DNA of 64,000 nt from Girardinichthys multiradiatus (lineage: Eukaryota; Chordata; Actinopteri; Cyprinodontiformes; Goodeidae), in NCBI RefSeq assembly GCF_021462225.1, contig NC_061812.1, positions 45,365,363 to 45,429,362 of the forward strand, written 5' to 3'. Below, in pieces: positions 43,401 to 54,744 of this stretch; positions within the stretch are counted from its first letter, which is position 1; every line of letters starts with the position of its first letter. The notes below the pieces were generated by a model. It ran no database searches, was not told where the DNA came from, and worked only from the letters and a program-made list of their open reading frames with translations. Made by a program: the position numbers and the translations under genes.

Positions 43401-45460
43401 TCCTCAACATGGTGATGCTTGCATTTCCAGTTGGCGTACGGCTATGCAAATTTCCTTGAGATTACAGATGTTTTTGCTCCACCTTGAGCGGTACGATGGA
43501 AAGAAGGGATTGTTGGAATATTTTTTATTAGCATCCATGTGTTTAGTTATTAGATGAATGGGTAATTGTTTTCAGGTTAAAGGAGAAGAGGAGTTGAATT
43601 GCATCTTTTACGCATGTACTGGTCACCTCTCGGGTTTTGCAAGGGGTTCTACTGTGCGCAAAGCACATTCCCAAAAAGTTATCACACACCTTAAGGATGT
43701 CCTGGAGTTTGAATTGTTACATTTAATTCTTTTGTGATTCTTTTGCTAACTATCAGTCTGGCTTCCAGAATATAAAATCCACCAGGAGGCGAGGGGTTTT
43801 CTCCAACAGGGGCAAGTGTGAAAGAATGTGTAACTTGTAAAGCAGCATTTGTGACTCATAGCAGCAGATTTGTGCAGTTGTATTTACTTTTGTGTGTGTT
43901 AAAGGCAAACGATTGATTAAAAAACTGTTTGTGAGAAGATTTTATTACAGGTGTGTGAATTTATTTTACACCATTTGTTTCAGAACAATTGGAGCAAAGA
44001 CTGCTTGTATTTGTGAAAGACAGAAAACATTCTACAATGACAAAACTTTACAGTTACAATGCACAAATAGTTTTGCACCAATAGTTTCAGAACAATTAGA
44101 ACAAAACTGTGAATGTAAGAGGTTTTTGATGTGGGGCTCAACGAATAAAATTTGAGCACCTGTTCTTAATCTTAAGAGGAGGAACTGTTGTTTTGTATTT
44201 GTGAAAGACTAAACAAAATTCTACAATTACAAAACTCCTATAGCATTTATCTCTGTGACTTCAAATTCACAGTTATAGTGCGCAAATGGTTTTGCCCCAA
44301 AATTACCTTCATAAACCCTGCCCATGTAAAAGCATTTCTGTGTCTATCAAATCTCAGCCAGAAAAAAAAAAACTGCTTGGCATTCTCTGAGGTCAGAATT
44401 GTTTGTGAAAGGCCAGTTGTGCACAAAAATGGAATCTGCTGCTCTGCTGGATTTACAAAAAAAACGTTTCAGGGGATCTCACAGAAGACATACTTCACCA
44501 TCCTCTCCAATTATGTGTGAGGTGATTACTTTGTTTAAATAGGTTGACTAAATTATTTTTAAAATCATGTTACATGACAAACTTTATGATTGTGAAACAT
44601 TCCTACAGATGCTTGACACACAGATATTAATCAAAAGAAGTCAACAGTAGATCCTGACTGTACTGTGAATGTATTTTGCGCTACCTGCTTTGTGAATTTG
44701 TGACAGAACTGAAGCATATTGCAGGAGCAAAATAGAAGCAAAGAATAGGGGAGTTTGCAAAGCCAGGCTCAGTTAGCCATTTGATAAGCCCTAGGAACTT
44801 TTAACTGAAATTAGACATCAACTAATTCCTTCATATGTTGTCAGATGCAGAGGAAGAAAGTAACCAATTACAATTATCAACATTACTGTAACAGAATATG
44901 ATTCTTTTGTGTATTTGTGCCTTTTCAAGGATTTTTTTAAAATAATTTGCTATTATTTTAGTATGATAAAATCACGACTAACTGACAAAGTGTTGATTAA
45001 AAACAGGAAAATCTTGGATGACGTGTGTTGTGCTAAAAGGTGAACCTGTAGGAACTATTACCCTCCAGATGAATGTGCAGCTTACAAGCACGAGGAGTGC
45101 AGGGGGCACAATTTGCAACTTTAAGCTGGTAAGTTATAACATTTTAGCACAACATCAGAAACGACAGAAGGCAAAGCTAGCTGAAAAAACTAGGAAACAC
45201 AACGAGAACCCAGCTTTCAGCAAAACCCTGACACATTCTGCTACAGCTAAACTAAAGACTTATCACTTGCTATAAAGTCACTATTGATCAGGCGGGGTGA
45301 TTGCTGCAAAGTCTCGGACTTGATGCAATCACTGCGTTTATGAATAGAAAACCTTTTTACCAATTTTAAGAATTCACCTGAGCTGGACTGTATTTTTTTA
45401 TAACTTGAATAAAATTGGAAGGTATTTGCAGTTGTAATTCTTTATGTCATATTCTTGTTT
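43401..45460. other. No gene; degenerate duplication at 43985-44310
   Basis: TTGTGAAAGAC...ATTCTACAAT-ACAAAACT occurs at 44011 and 44202, and TTTCAGAACAATT-GA-CAAA at 43979 and 44086, so a roughly 100-190-bp unit is repeated imperfectly. The remainder has no recognised feature. Confidence 0.45.
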
Positions 45461-45466
45461 ACTTTC

Positions 45467-45545
45467 CTGACCCACATGCAGAATCAAACCAGGGCGCAAA
45501 AGAGCAAACAAGTTATTTACAGAGGAAAAGTGAATCAGGGAAATA
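45467..45545 (-). mobile_element. Possible LTR-end fragment
   Basis: The 20 bases at 45467-45486 are the exact reverse complement of 55787-55806, the end of the Gypsy LTR at 55.1-55.8 kb. The downstream sequence (GTTATTTACAGAGG) fits LTR-internal sequence only loosely. Confidence 0.35.
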
Positions 45546-45604
45546 ATCAGAAAGTCATGTCACAGAGCTGAGCACTGGTTAGTTTTGTGTTCAGTTCATG
45601 TCTC

Positions 45605-47235
45605 AAGTTTGGAAGAATTTCTGTTCTGTTCTCGGCACCCATCCAAGCTCAGGTTTTCATCCCCAAACAAACGGTCAGTGCAAATGCCTAAATCAGGAGA
45701 TGGAAAACACCCTCCGATGTCTGCACTAACAGTCTCACTTCCTGGAGTCATCATCTTGTATGGGCTAAGTATGCACACAATTCCCGTTTGTCTGCAGCAT
45801 CTGATTTATCTCCTTTTGATTCTTCCCTAGGTTATCAACCCTTACTCTTCCCCTCGTCCTTCCCAGAACCCACCCTGCCATCTGTCCGTACACATTTGCT
45901 CCGTTGCCGTAAATTCTGGAACCAAACCAAAACTGCTCTTTAATATTCATCACTCCAAAATAAAACGTTTGTCAACAGAAAAAGAGTACTGGCTCCTACC
46001 TGTTCACCCGGAAAAAACTTTCCCCTCAAAGCATACTCCAAGAAACTTGCACATAGATTCCTTGGCCCATTCAAGATCGAGTCTGTCATCAGTCCTTCCC
46101 CTGTCTGTCTCAAACTCCTATTTTACCTCTGTGTTTATCCCACTTTTCACATCTCTTAGATCAAACCAGTCCAAGCCAGTCCTTTGTGCCCTTCAGTCAG
46201 ACTCTCTACACCCACCTGGGAAGTTGATGGCCATCATCCTCGATCCTACTCTCATCACAGATTTTGAGGCACCCAACCTCCACTCCCCTGCGTAGCAATC
46301 AGACCAGCAGACTAAGCTCTGTTACTCTTGTTTTCCTAACCGTGTCTTATCTGAGTTTTGTGCTCCTCTCTCCCGTGTCCAAGTTCGCAGTTGGCTGGAA
46401 GTACTTCACTGTGCTTACTCAAATGAGAGCCTCCTTCAGTTTTTTGGGACCTGCATGCCAAGGGAAGTACTTACCACTTCTTTAGTGAACCTACCTTGTA
46501 AACTCCTGCCTCTCCACCCTTCAACTTCACACATCACTTCCTGGGAAATATCGGAGAGAATCTCAACTGTCACACTTCAACCTTCCCTATCAACCTCAAT
46601 CTCCGTGGCATTACTCACCTCCCTGGAACCATATCATCCGCCAAACAGTAAGACTATCCTTTCTCTATTCAAGATTGAACATTTCCTCCAAACACCCGGT
46701 AATCACTCACCTCTCTCCCTCAGTGGATCGACCAGCAACCCATACTCCTCGACGACCCCGCAATTATTTCTTGTTTGTCAATAAACCTGTTAAACCCGAA
46801 CAATCTGACCAATTTGACTCAGCGGCAAAGTTACGGACAGCCCTCACTCAGCAGGGCATCTTACTCGGTCAGCATGGTAATCTCCTTCACTCACTAAATC
46901 AGCAACAAATGAAAGAGAGGAAGGCCAACTCCAGAGCTGAAAGATCTGTGGGAGAAATAAGTGGGAGACAGGTAACCTGCTCTTTTCAACCAGAGTGGTA
47001 CACCTGAAAACAGTGCGGAGGACACAGATTTGACTTGGCATTGATTGGGCAGCATAGACTGAACATTAGGTCCAAAACACAAAGGTGAGGGAGAACCAGA
47101 AAATGTTAAAAGACTTGATTAATGCCACCTGCTTGCATGTACTTTATATACAAATAAGGATGAGATCATACACAATTTTCAATTTTAATTAAAAACGAGA
47201 GATCACTCAAAATGAAAACAAAGAATTAAAAAAAT
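45605..47235 (+). mobile_element. Ty3/Gypsy-like remnant in the order integrase - LTR - gag
   Basis: 45605-45700 encodes [10 protein letters not shown], the integrase core motif, with later frameshifted integrase to about 45960. 46037-46165 encodes KKLAHRFLGPFKIESVISP, the integrase C-terminal region. 46300-46794 is a pyrimidine-rich LTR-like stretch with AATAAA at 46781. 46795-47007 is gag-like. The normal order within one element is LTR-gag-pol-LTR, so this is a junction between two tandem copies or a one-LTR circle product. The U5/primer-binding region appears deleted. Confidence 0.65.
46795..47007 (+). pseudogene. Gypsy gag N-terminal fragment
   Basis: The frame PEQSDQFDSAAKLRTAL, TQQGILLGQHGNLLHSLNQQ has the pattern of fish Gypsy gag starts (residue spacing LR-AL--QG--LG-H---L). 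It runs straight across position 46872, the left edge of block A, showing that this is the original context of block A. It ends after SFQPEWYT with no capsid region. Confidence 0.6.
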
Positions 47236-48396
47236 TAAATTTGACTTTATATAAATTATTCTTTTGTTTTATTGTTGTATTGTTGAACAGTATGGAATTG
47301 ACTAAAGCATTATTAAAAGTTTTTAAAACTAAACATTTAAATTAAGGTCAAAATTTAAATACAAACCTATATTTTGGGCTTATATGTTTGTACATCTGAC
47401 TCAAGAGGAGTCTGTGCCTCACTAGTTATGAACCGCATCGCACGTCACTGGTGTGTCCTAACAGCCAGCGTGTTCTCCAACAAAGATCCCCTAAAGGACA
47501 GACATCTCACACACAAACATTTCACACTCACATCCACCAGGATCATAACAATATGATCGGATTGAATTCACTGCAGATTTTTGTATGTTAATTGGATGAT
47601 TTACATTTTATTTTTTCTATAAAGAACACTGAAACAATATTTATTGTGAATTAACGTTATATAAATGAACAGAATATAAATTACATTGCATCCCACCTCT
47701 TAACCAATAAATGCTGGGGAAATACATACAACAAATTATATTAGCAGCTGTACGAACTGTACAGTACAGCAGTCTATTAGTCTTTTACAAATGTGTAAGA
47801 CAAATATTAATTAATATAAATTGTTTAACATTTCTCCATAATAACCTTCCTTTTACTTGGGTACCTAATTTTTTCTATTCTTTTCACCTCTGTTTAGATA
47901 GTTCCTTGGTTAAACACAGCTTACTTAAATGATTGCATACCTTGCAGGTTCTTACAGAACTTGGTCATAAGCTGAAAATGCAATCAATGATTTTAATCAG
48001 ATGTGTGTAGAGACACATCTAAAACACATCTAACCAGCTAAACGTTTTGGTGCAACTTCACAGAGGTATTTGTTGGTGTTAAATCTGGGCACATATGAGT
48101 TTGCATGAGCTTGTAATTGGCTCGTTGCACGATGTGGCTTCTAGACATCCGCTAACCGAATGTTGTGAGGGCAAGTGCTTCTTGTTTGGTTGTTCACAAC
48201 CGAAAGCAATGGGGTTGTATTACACCCGCTGCCTTCAGGACCTTCCAAAAGTTTCAGATTTGAGCCTCATCATCAACTCCACGTTGCAAAAAAGAAAAGG
48301 GGCTTCAAGTTTTATGTGTCGAATTACATTGACAACTGAAGGTAAGCATTAAACATATTCAGTTACTGTTTGGCTAACTAACTTATGTAATCCACT
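47236..48396. other. No gene recognised; DNA between blocks A and B
   Basis: This DNA is missing from the composite at 31.0-31.5 kb. The frame 48095-48352 (CCEGKCFLFGCSQPKAMG) ends at a possible splice donor (AAG-GTAAGC) but has no family that I recognise. Confidence 0.4.
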
Positions 48397-48579
48397 TGTG
48401 GATTGGATAAGAAGTTAGTTTTTCTGAGTTCTGTGGAAACACAGTAAGGATTGGTTATTTGCTCTGGAGAAAGTGAGAGTGACTTGTGCAAATGAGTTGC
48501 AATGCTCTCCTACTGTATGTGTTCCCAATAGTGTGCTAACAAAGCTCAGTTAATTAACTTTGTTCCTGTCATACATGCA
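48397..48579. repeat. Duplicated block B (copy 2)
   Basis: 183 bp, one difference from 31011-31193. It ends at GCA, followed by GGTCTTGCACC. Confidence 0.95.
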
Positions 48580-50453
48580 GGTCTTGCACCAGTCAGGATT
48601 GGCCTAGAGAGGTGAATCATGGTGACTGGGTGAAGCAAACAATATTTCTGCAAGAAACAACAAGGTACCAGTATTTATTCATTAAGTGAAAACAAGAGAA
48701 TTTAAACATGGAAAGCTGTCTATTTTATTTAAGCAAAATTTGGTTTCCAAAACCTGCCGTGTTTGTATAAAAAATGCAAAGATTTTTTGCCTTTAAATGT
48801 TATTGTTGTACCTTAACGTTCAGTTAGTTTGTGGGTTTTTAAAGGGTTTTTTTCTAGGTCAGAGAAGTGACCTACCTCAGTCATAGAGCTGGAAGCAATG
48901 GTGAGAAGTTGTCATTGGAGGGGGAAGAAGGAAGATGGACACGTGCCAAAGGAGTAGACAGCAGAGCAACAAATGCAGATTAGCAAGTCTGCTGATCTTT
49001 TTCTAACTACCAATTATTCAGACAGTAACTCGATTTGGGTTTACTAAAAGGTCTTCTCCCAGCAATTATGTCCAACAAAAAACAAATATACATGAACAGG
49101 GACAAAAAAAATATTTTTTTATGAGTTTGGGAAAAAATAAGAATGTTTAAAAAACTGTTTAGTTGCATTTTGAGACAGATGGGGAAAAGACTCTTCAAAA
49201 TATGTAGGAAATAATTTGCAGGAGGACAAAACTTACATCACTTGCTCAGATAGTTAAATGGTTGTTTTTGTTTTCTAAACATGCACAGAAAACTAGTGTG
49301 TTTTGTTGGAAATGTTTTACTGGTGAGTTTTCCATATAAAAAAGTACACTGCAACTATACACAATCTGATAAGAATATGTCATACTTCCTAAACAGACCC
49401 AGCAGCATTTCGTTGCTTCCAGTGTCAATTGCAGTCTTAGCTCAGAGATGCCCCACAAAAATGCTATCAACACATTTGCAGATGTAAATAATCCATCATG
49501 TTATCCTCAAACAAAACATAGAGCAATTTGCAACGGAACCAATTTAGCAAGACAAAACTGGCTGGTAACAGCTAGGTTAGTAAATTATTTTGGATTTGCG
49601 TAATTTAGTCCTACTGTAAGAAACAACAAATGATTAAATTTCCTTTCAGAACATTTCTGATAGGTTTGTAGTCATATAGGACAGAATTTAGCAGCATGAT
49701 ATTAATAACACTGCTGCTCAAGGTGACTCAACTATGTTGTTTGTTTACATTAGCATTCGTCAACACGAATTATTAATTAAATACTAATGAAGAATCTTAA
49801 CATGAAAATACACCAGAAATGTATTTTTCAGCTAAACACACAAGCAAAATTATTACAAATATACCATTTACCAGAGGATGGCTGCTATTTCGGCTGCTCA
49901 GTCAGCTCAGACTTTCTGGTTTTGTGGCACACGCCCCTCATGTATCCAGACAACAAGATTAACATCCTCTTACTCCGTCCTGGTCTGTTCCCAAAAAAGT
50001 ACCTGCCACTTTAGGGTTGTAGCTCTATTTTTAAGCGAAAGTCATTAAGCCACATAACAATACAGCTGAGCTCTCATTTGTAACCTGAGGTACATAACCT
50101 ATTCACATCTTATTGTGGCGGGGCAGACTGACATGAACACACCATTTAGTTCTGGGTTGGAGGTGAGCTTGGGTCTGCTCCAGAGCTGCTGCTGTTACTG
50201 CTGTCTCTTTGGTGTTTTGTGAATTTACTGCTCAACATGCATGAATCAGCCTGAAATAACTTAGCCGATTGATTCCATGGTATTCTCTCTGATGACCACT
50301 CGGCGTTGAGCTGTTCATTCCATTGGTTTTGGTTTATTTTGTTTAATAGAATTGCGCTGTCAGAATGGCCATTCAACGTGGATATACATATATACATATT
50401 AATGCTAAGTTAGCATGTCTAACGCTCTTAAAAGTGGTCTTATGGATTAAAAG
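48580..50453. other. No feature recognised
   Basis: AT-rich DNA without named repeats. Short frames (49281-49487, 49787-50014) have no motif. Confidence 0.4.
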
Positions 50454-50536
50454 ATCATCCTCTTTTTGTTAATCTTGTGGCCAAATAAATGATAAATGCT
50501 TCTAATGTTGAATGAGCACTTTGATTTTTGTAGATC
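50454..50536. repeat. Second copy of the short dispersed repeat at 35843
   Basis: Shares ATCATCCTCTTTTTGTTAAT through TTTTTGTAGAT with 35843-35917. Confidence 0.8.
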
Positions 50537-50672
50537 CGGACAGACAAAGTTAAACACCAAATCAAGTTGTCTGATCCAACCCCTTTCAAACAAAGGCCAA
50601 GACCAATCCACCCTCAGGATGTTGACAGCGTAAGAAACCATTTGCAAGAGTTTTCTGATTCAGGAAATAATA

Positions 50673-50919
50673 AGACTTTCATTCAATATATTCAGACTTT
50701 CATTCCATATATTCAGACATTCATTCCATATATTCAAGGTTCATTCCATATATTCAGACTTTCATTACATATATTCAGACTTTCATTCCATATATTCAAG
50801 ATTCATTCAATATATTCAGACTTTCATTCCATATATTCAGACTTTCATTCCATATATTCAAGGTTCATTTGTTGGTTTGAATATATGGAATGAAAGTCTG
50901 AATACATGGAATGAAAGTC
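50673..50919. repeat. 21-bp minisatellite with inverted units at its end
   Basis: About nine units of GACTTTCATTCCATATATTCA (21 bp, given here as the unit type with 20-bp AGG-variants) run to 50870. Then two units appear in reverse complement at 50877-50919, so the array can fold on itself. Confidence 0.92.
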
Positions 50920-51654
50920 ATCAAGGAATTATGGGTAATGTGGTCCATGGTCCTAAACAGAGAAGGGAAGGGCAGAAACTTCAAGTTTTTATACTATCAT
51001 GACGTTGTCGCTAAATTAAATATTTTCCAGATGTGTTAAACAAGAAAATAGACCTTAATATGTTATCTGACCATTCAGTTTATCAACATTGAGCATAATT
51101 TGAAATTTAGTCTGGGGTTTTCGAAACAGCAGAGGTCGGTTCACAGAATACAGAATATATGATTTTTCTCCTTACATTTTTGATATGTTCAATTAATTTT
51201 CACATTTTGTAATCTCTCAACTCACATCAATTTTTTGTATGTCCCCAAAATAATTTTGGGTCAAATTCATAGAAACCGTATGTATGTATGTTGTATACCG
51301 TGGTGATCAAACACTTTAACCGTTCCTTGTACACAACAGAAAAAAAATCTCTAAGTTTGACTTCCTGTAAACCCACCTTGTGAGAACTCTTAATTGTTTT
51401 TGATTTTTTTTCAGGAGGATAGACCACATTTCCAAATTTGAATCTCTCATCTTACCTTGTAAACATTTGTAGACAAAAGCAAAATAATCAAATTCAGTCT
51501 CTACAATCAGATAAGTGAGTTTGCAGAAGACTTGTTCTGGATAAAATCAATTGACAAACCTGTCAGGAGAAAGAATTAAATGTAATAATTTTCTAAACTC
51601 CCTTAAGATGTCCACAAGCAGAGTTTGGACCTCAATCCTTTGATCTTAAGTGGT
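50920..51654. other. No feature recognised
   Basis: No named repeat or coding motif between the minisatellite and the LINE fragment. Confidence 0.4.
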
Positions 51655-52175
51655 TAACTTAATCAGAATCAACTTTATTACCAGGTTTGTACATACAAAC
51701 AAGGAATTTGACTCCGGTACACTTTGCTATTTTGTTTTGTTTTTGCATTACAGAATATACATATTTACAATGTACAATATACACATATATAATAAAAAGG
51801 TGCATTTGCAACATCTGTATGCTGTTGTTTTGTACTCTATTGAATGTTCAACAGAGAAACAGCCTGGGGGAAAAAACTGACTCTGTGGCGGCTGGTTTTA
51901 GTGAGCAGTGCTCTGTAGCGGCGGCCTGAAGGTAAAGCTCTAAACAGTTTATGTGCAGGGTGTGTGGGATCTGCAGAGATTTTAGCAGCTCTTTTCCTGA
52001 CCCTAGACCTGTATAAGTCCTGGATGGAGGGAAGGTCAACCCTGATTATTCTCTCTGTAGTCCTGATTATTCGTTGCAGTCTGGACCTGTCCTGTTTTGT
52101 GGATGAGCCAAACCACACTGAGATGGATGAAGACAGGACAGATTGAATGATGGCAGTGTAGAAAGTATAAAAGTA
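51655..52175 (-). mobile_element. Rex/CR1-like LINE 3' end
   Basis: The minus strand encodes VWFGSSTKQDRSRLQRIIRT, SIQDLYRSRVRKRAAKISAD, then PTHPAHKLFRALPSGRRYR and VSFFPQAVSLLN, the ordered C-terminal blocks of a fish CR1/Rex-type RT. An AT-rich 3' UTR and a tail region (TAATCAGAATCAACTTTATT on the plus strand) follow. The frame is open from 52214 to 51837. A shorter relative lies at 11751-11900. It sits between the two minisatellite blocks. Confidence 0.82.
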
Positions 52176-52262
52176 GAAATATAAATATAAATAATTTCCT
52201 GAACCTACAGACAACTATGCATGTTTTGAACCACATTACCCATAAGTCCTCGAGGGCAGTCC

Positions 52263-52594
52263 GACTTTCATTCCATATATTCAGACTTTCATTCAATATA
52301 TTCAGACTTTCATTCCATATATTCAGACTTTCATTCCATATATTCAAGGTTCATTCAATATATTCAGACTTTCATTCCATATATTCAGACTTTCATTCCA
52401 TATATTCAGACTTTCATTCAATATATTCAAGGTTCATTCAATATATTCAGACTTTCATTCCATATATTCAGACTTTCATTCCATATATTCAAGGTTCATT
52501 CAATATATTCAGACTTTCATTCCATATATTCAAGGTTCATTCAATATATTCAGACTTCCATTCCATATATTCAGACTTTCATTCCATATATTCA
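52263..52594. repeat. 21-bp minisatellite, main block (16 units)
   Basis: Sixteen units alternating GACTTTCATTCCATATATTCA, CAATATA variants and 20-bp AGG variants. The 27-bp sequence AATATAAATATAAATAATTT (plus CCTGAAC) occurs just before (52178-52204) and just after (52603-52629) the block. Confidence 0.95.
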
Positions 52595-52637
52595 GATTTT
52601 TGAATATAAATATAAATAATTTCCTGAACGGCATGCC

Positions 52638-52638
<1 letters not shown>

Positions 52639-52682
<44 letters not shown>
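52639..52682. repeat. TA dinucleotide microsatellite
   Basis: TA run that abuts the truncated left end of a Tc1-type element; a second run (53655-53688) follows the element. Confidence 0.97.
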
Positions 52683-52686
<4 letters not shown>

Positions 52687-53610
52687 GACAAACTGTTGGT
52701 GCACGTCTTGCAGGCGCATCTGTGACCAAGACAGCAAGTCTTTGTGATGTATCAAGAGCCACGGTATCCAGGGTAATGTCAGCATCCCACAAGGAAGGAT
52801 GAACCACATCCAACAGGATTAACTGTGGACGCAAGAGGAAGCTGTCTGAAAGGGATGTTCGGGTGCTAACCCGGATTGTATCCAAAAAACATAAAACCAC
52901 GGCTGCCCAAATCACGGCAGAATTAAATGTGCACCTCAACTCTCCTGTTTCCACCAGAACTGTCCGTCGGAAGCTCCACAGGGTCAATATACATGGCGGG
53001 GCTGCTATAGCCAAACCTTTGGTCACTCATGCCGATGCCAAACGTCGGTTTCAATGCTGCAAGGAGCGCAAATCTTGGGCTGTGGACAATGTGAAACATG
53101 TATTGTTCTCTGATGAGTCCACCTTTACTGTTTTCCCCACATCCGGGAGAGTTACGGTGTGGAGAAGCCCCATAGAAGCATACCACCCAGGCTGTTGCAT
53201 GCCCAGAATGAAGCATGGGGGTGGATCAATGATGGTTTGGGCTGCATCCAATAGTTCAAACATTGTATCCTGAAGGCAGTGCCGTGTATCAGGATGACAA
53301 TGCACCAATACACACAGCAAGACTGGTGAAAGATTGGTTTGATGAACATGAAAGTGAAGTTGAACATCTCCCATGGCCTGCACAGTCACCAGATCTAAAT
53401 ATTATTGAGCCACTTTGGGGTGTTTTGGATGAGCGGGTCAGGAAACGTTTTCCTCCACCAGCATCATGTGGTGACCTGGCCACTATCCTGCAAGAAGAAT
53501 GGCTTAAAATCCCTCTGACCACTGTGCAGGACTTGTATTTGTCATTCCCAAGACAAATTGACGCTGTATTGGCCGCAAAAAGAAGGCCCTACACCATACT
53601 AATAAATTAA
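52683..53610 (+). pseudogene. DD36E-type transposase, broken
   Basis: From 52683: RGQTVGARLAGASVTKTASL (first helix-turn-helix), a TGA near 52800, then LTRIVSKKHKTTAAQITAEL, the linker, and HVLFSDESTFTVF (first Asp), KHGGGSMMVW. Near 53250 a deletion of roughly 80-90 bp shifts the frame. It resumes at 53263 with YQDDNAPIHTARL (second Asp), SPDLNIIEPLWGVL (Glu, 36 residues later) and a complete C-terminus (FPRQIDAVLAAKRRP). It is a dead copy. Confidence 0.88.
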
Positions 53611-53651
53611 TGTGGTCTAAAACCAGGTGTTTCAGTTTCATTGTCCAACCC

Positions 53652-53654
<3 letters not shown>
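52683..53654 (+). mobile_element. Tc1-like family I copy, left end missing
   Basis: The right end GTTTCATTGTCCAACCCCTG matches the ends of 32231-33361. The left end starts inside the transposase N-terminus, fused to a TA array. It keeps the first-Asp region lost from the other copy. Confidence 0.9.
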
Positions 53655-53689
<35 letters not shown>

Positions 53690-53699
53690 CTCTGTTGCT

Positions 53700-54183
53700 G
53701 TTCAGTTCTCTTGTGCAGAGCTGCATTTTTAATCTGTAACTTGTTGGCCATTACACCAGTTGTCGACTACAAACACCATCTCCGATTCTGAAGGGTCCAT
53801 AGGTGGATCTGCAGAGGCAGATTTCTCCCGAGGCCTAGGGTCCCACACACCGGGTCTTTTGTCAGGCAACGAGTAGTTGTTTCACTCAAATAAAATGGGA
53901 ATAGCACCCCTTTTTAACCATCTGCTCCCCGCTGTGTATCTACCAGATCCTCAGGTAAGAAATGTCAGCTACGTACCCGTGTGTCTCTACTGGGACTAAA
54001 CATATCTCTCCGGATGTTGGCTAGCCATTGCTGACATGCTACACTATCAGCAGGGAAGCTGTGAAGGCTAAATTTAGAATTATAGCGTGAGGAATATGAA
54101 CATCGAGGTACACAACAGTGTAGCAGCGATCCGCTCTCCCGCTGATAGCATAAATCCTTCCTCTGGACAATTGACATACTCAT
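53700..54183 (-). pseudogene. THAP-domain protein remnant
   Basis: From 54183 leftwards: CCVPRC, then FSLHSFP, ACQQWLANIRRD and TRV-S, the layout of a THAP zinc-finger DNA-binding domain (C-x2-4-C, conserved FP and W, then C-x2-H-F). The third zinc ligand Cys is replaced by Arg and is followed by a stop, after which HFLPEDL (the His-Phe end) continues in frame. Beyond that, in another frame, GAIPILFE and RPGVWDPRP still read. It is therefore a decayed gene. THAP domains occur both in host regulators and in P-element, Kolobok-like and some Harbinger-like transposons; which applies here is not decided. Confidence 0.75.
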
Positions 54184-54265
54184 TTCTCTCCTCTGCTTGT
54201 TACAAAAAAAATCTAACCTTAATGGCAGGGAGGTTTATATGGAAGTTCTCGACCTCAAACGTTTG

Positions 54266-54291
54266 ACCGGAAGTTAGAGGTCGCCATATTG
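54266..54291 (-). promoter_or_regulatory. ETS and YY1-like motifs upstream of the THAP remnant
   Basis: ACCGGAAGT (54266-54274, ETS/GABP consensus) and GCCATATTG (54283-54291, YY1-like GCCATNTTG) lie about 85-110 bp upstream of the THAP start codon on the minus strand. Such a pair is typical of vertebrate housekeeping promoters. A TATA-like ATATAAACC is nearer the start (about 54235). Confidence 0.5.
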
Positions 54292-54300
54292 TGCACATAG

Positions 54301-54744
54301 CCAATTCTGAAACTAGATGCAAAAGCAAAACTGGTCCTAAAACATTTTCACCGAGGATGTTTTGAAATAAAACCTCCCCACATTTATGTTTATTTATGTA
54401 AATTACAGAAAGAGAAGATGGTGTTTCTCAAACCCTTTTCAAAGACCAGAGAAGTTACACAGTTTGCGTGGGTTTTTTACAATCTGAAGAATCACAAAAG
54501 TAGAAATACCATTTTAATCGGATTCTTCCAATGAGATGTTATTAATGTTTCAAGAAGTGCTTTGTCAGGTACTTAGACAGGTGCAAATTGCATCTGCGTG
54601 TATTTAGTGCAATCTGTCTTGTGAATCTGGTGCAGAAAAAAAACTGAAATTATTTGTGTATTATTTAGCCCAGTTAGATTTTCATTTGCATTGATAAAAT
54701 ACTCTGCAGGATAAAAGAGTCTACATCAGGCCTTCAAGAACAGT
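54301..54744. other. No feature recognised
   Basis: No named repeat or coding motif. Confidence 0.4.

Noticed and set aside
48095..48352. Cysteine-bearing ORF ending at a possible splice donor
   Set aside because: Cysteine spacing does not fit a known zinc finger that I can name and no partner exon was found; kept only as a note.
52217..52603. 128-codon ORF with FHSIYSD repeats
   Set aside because: Translation of the 21-bp minisatellite; frame changes with the 20-bp variants.
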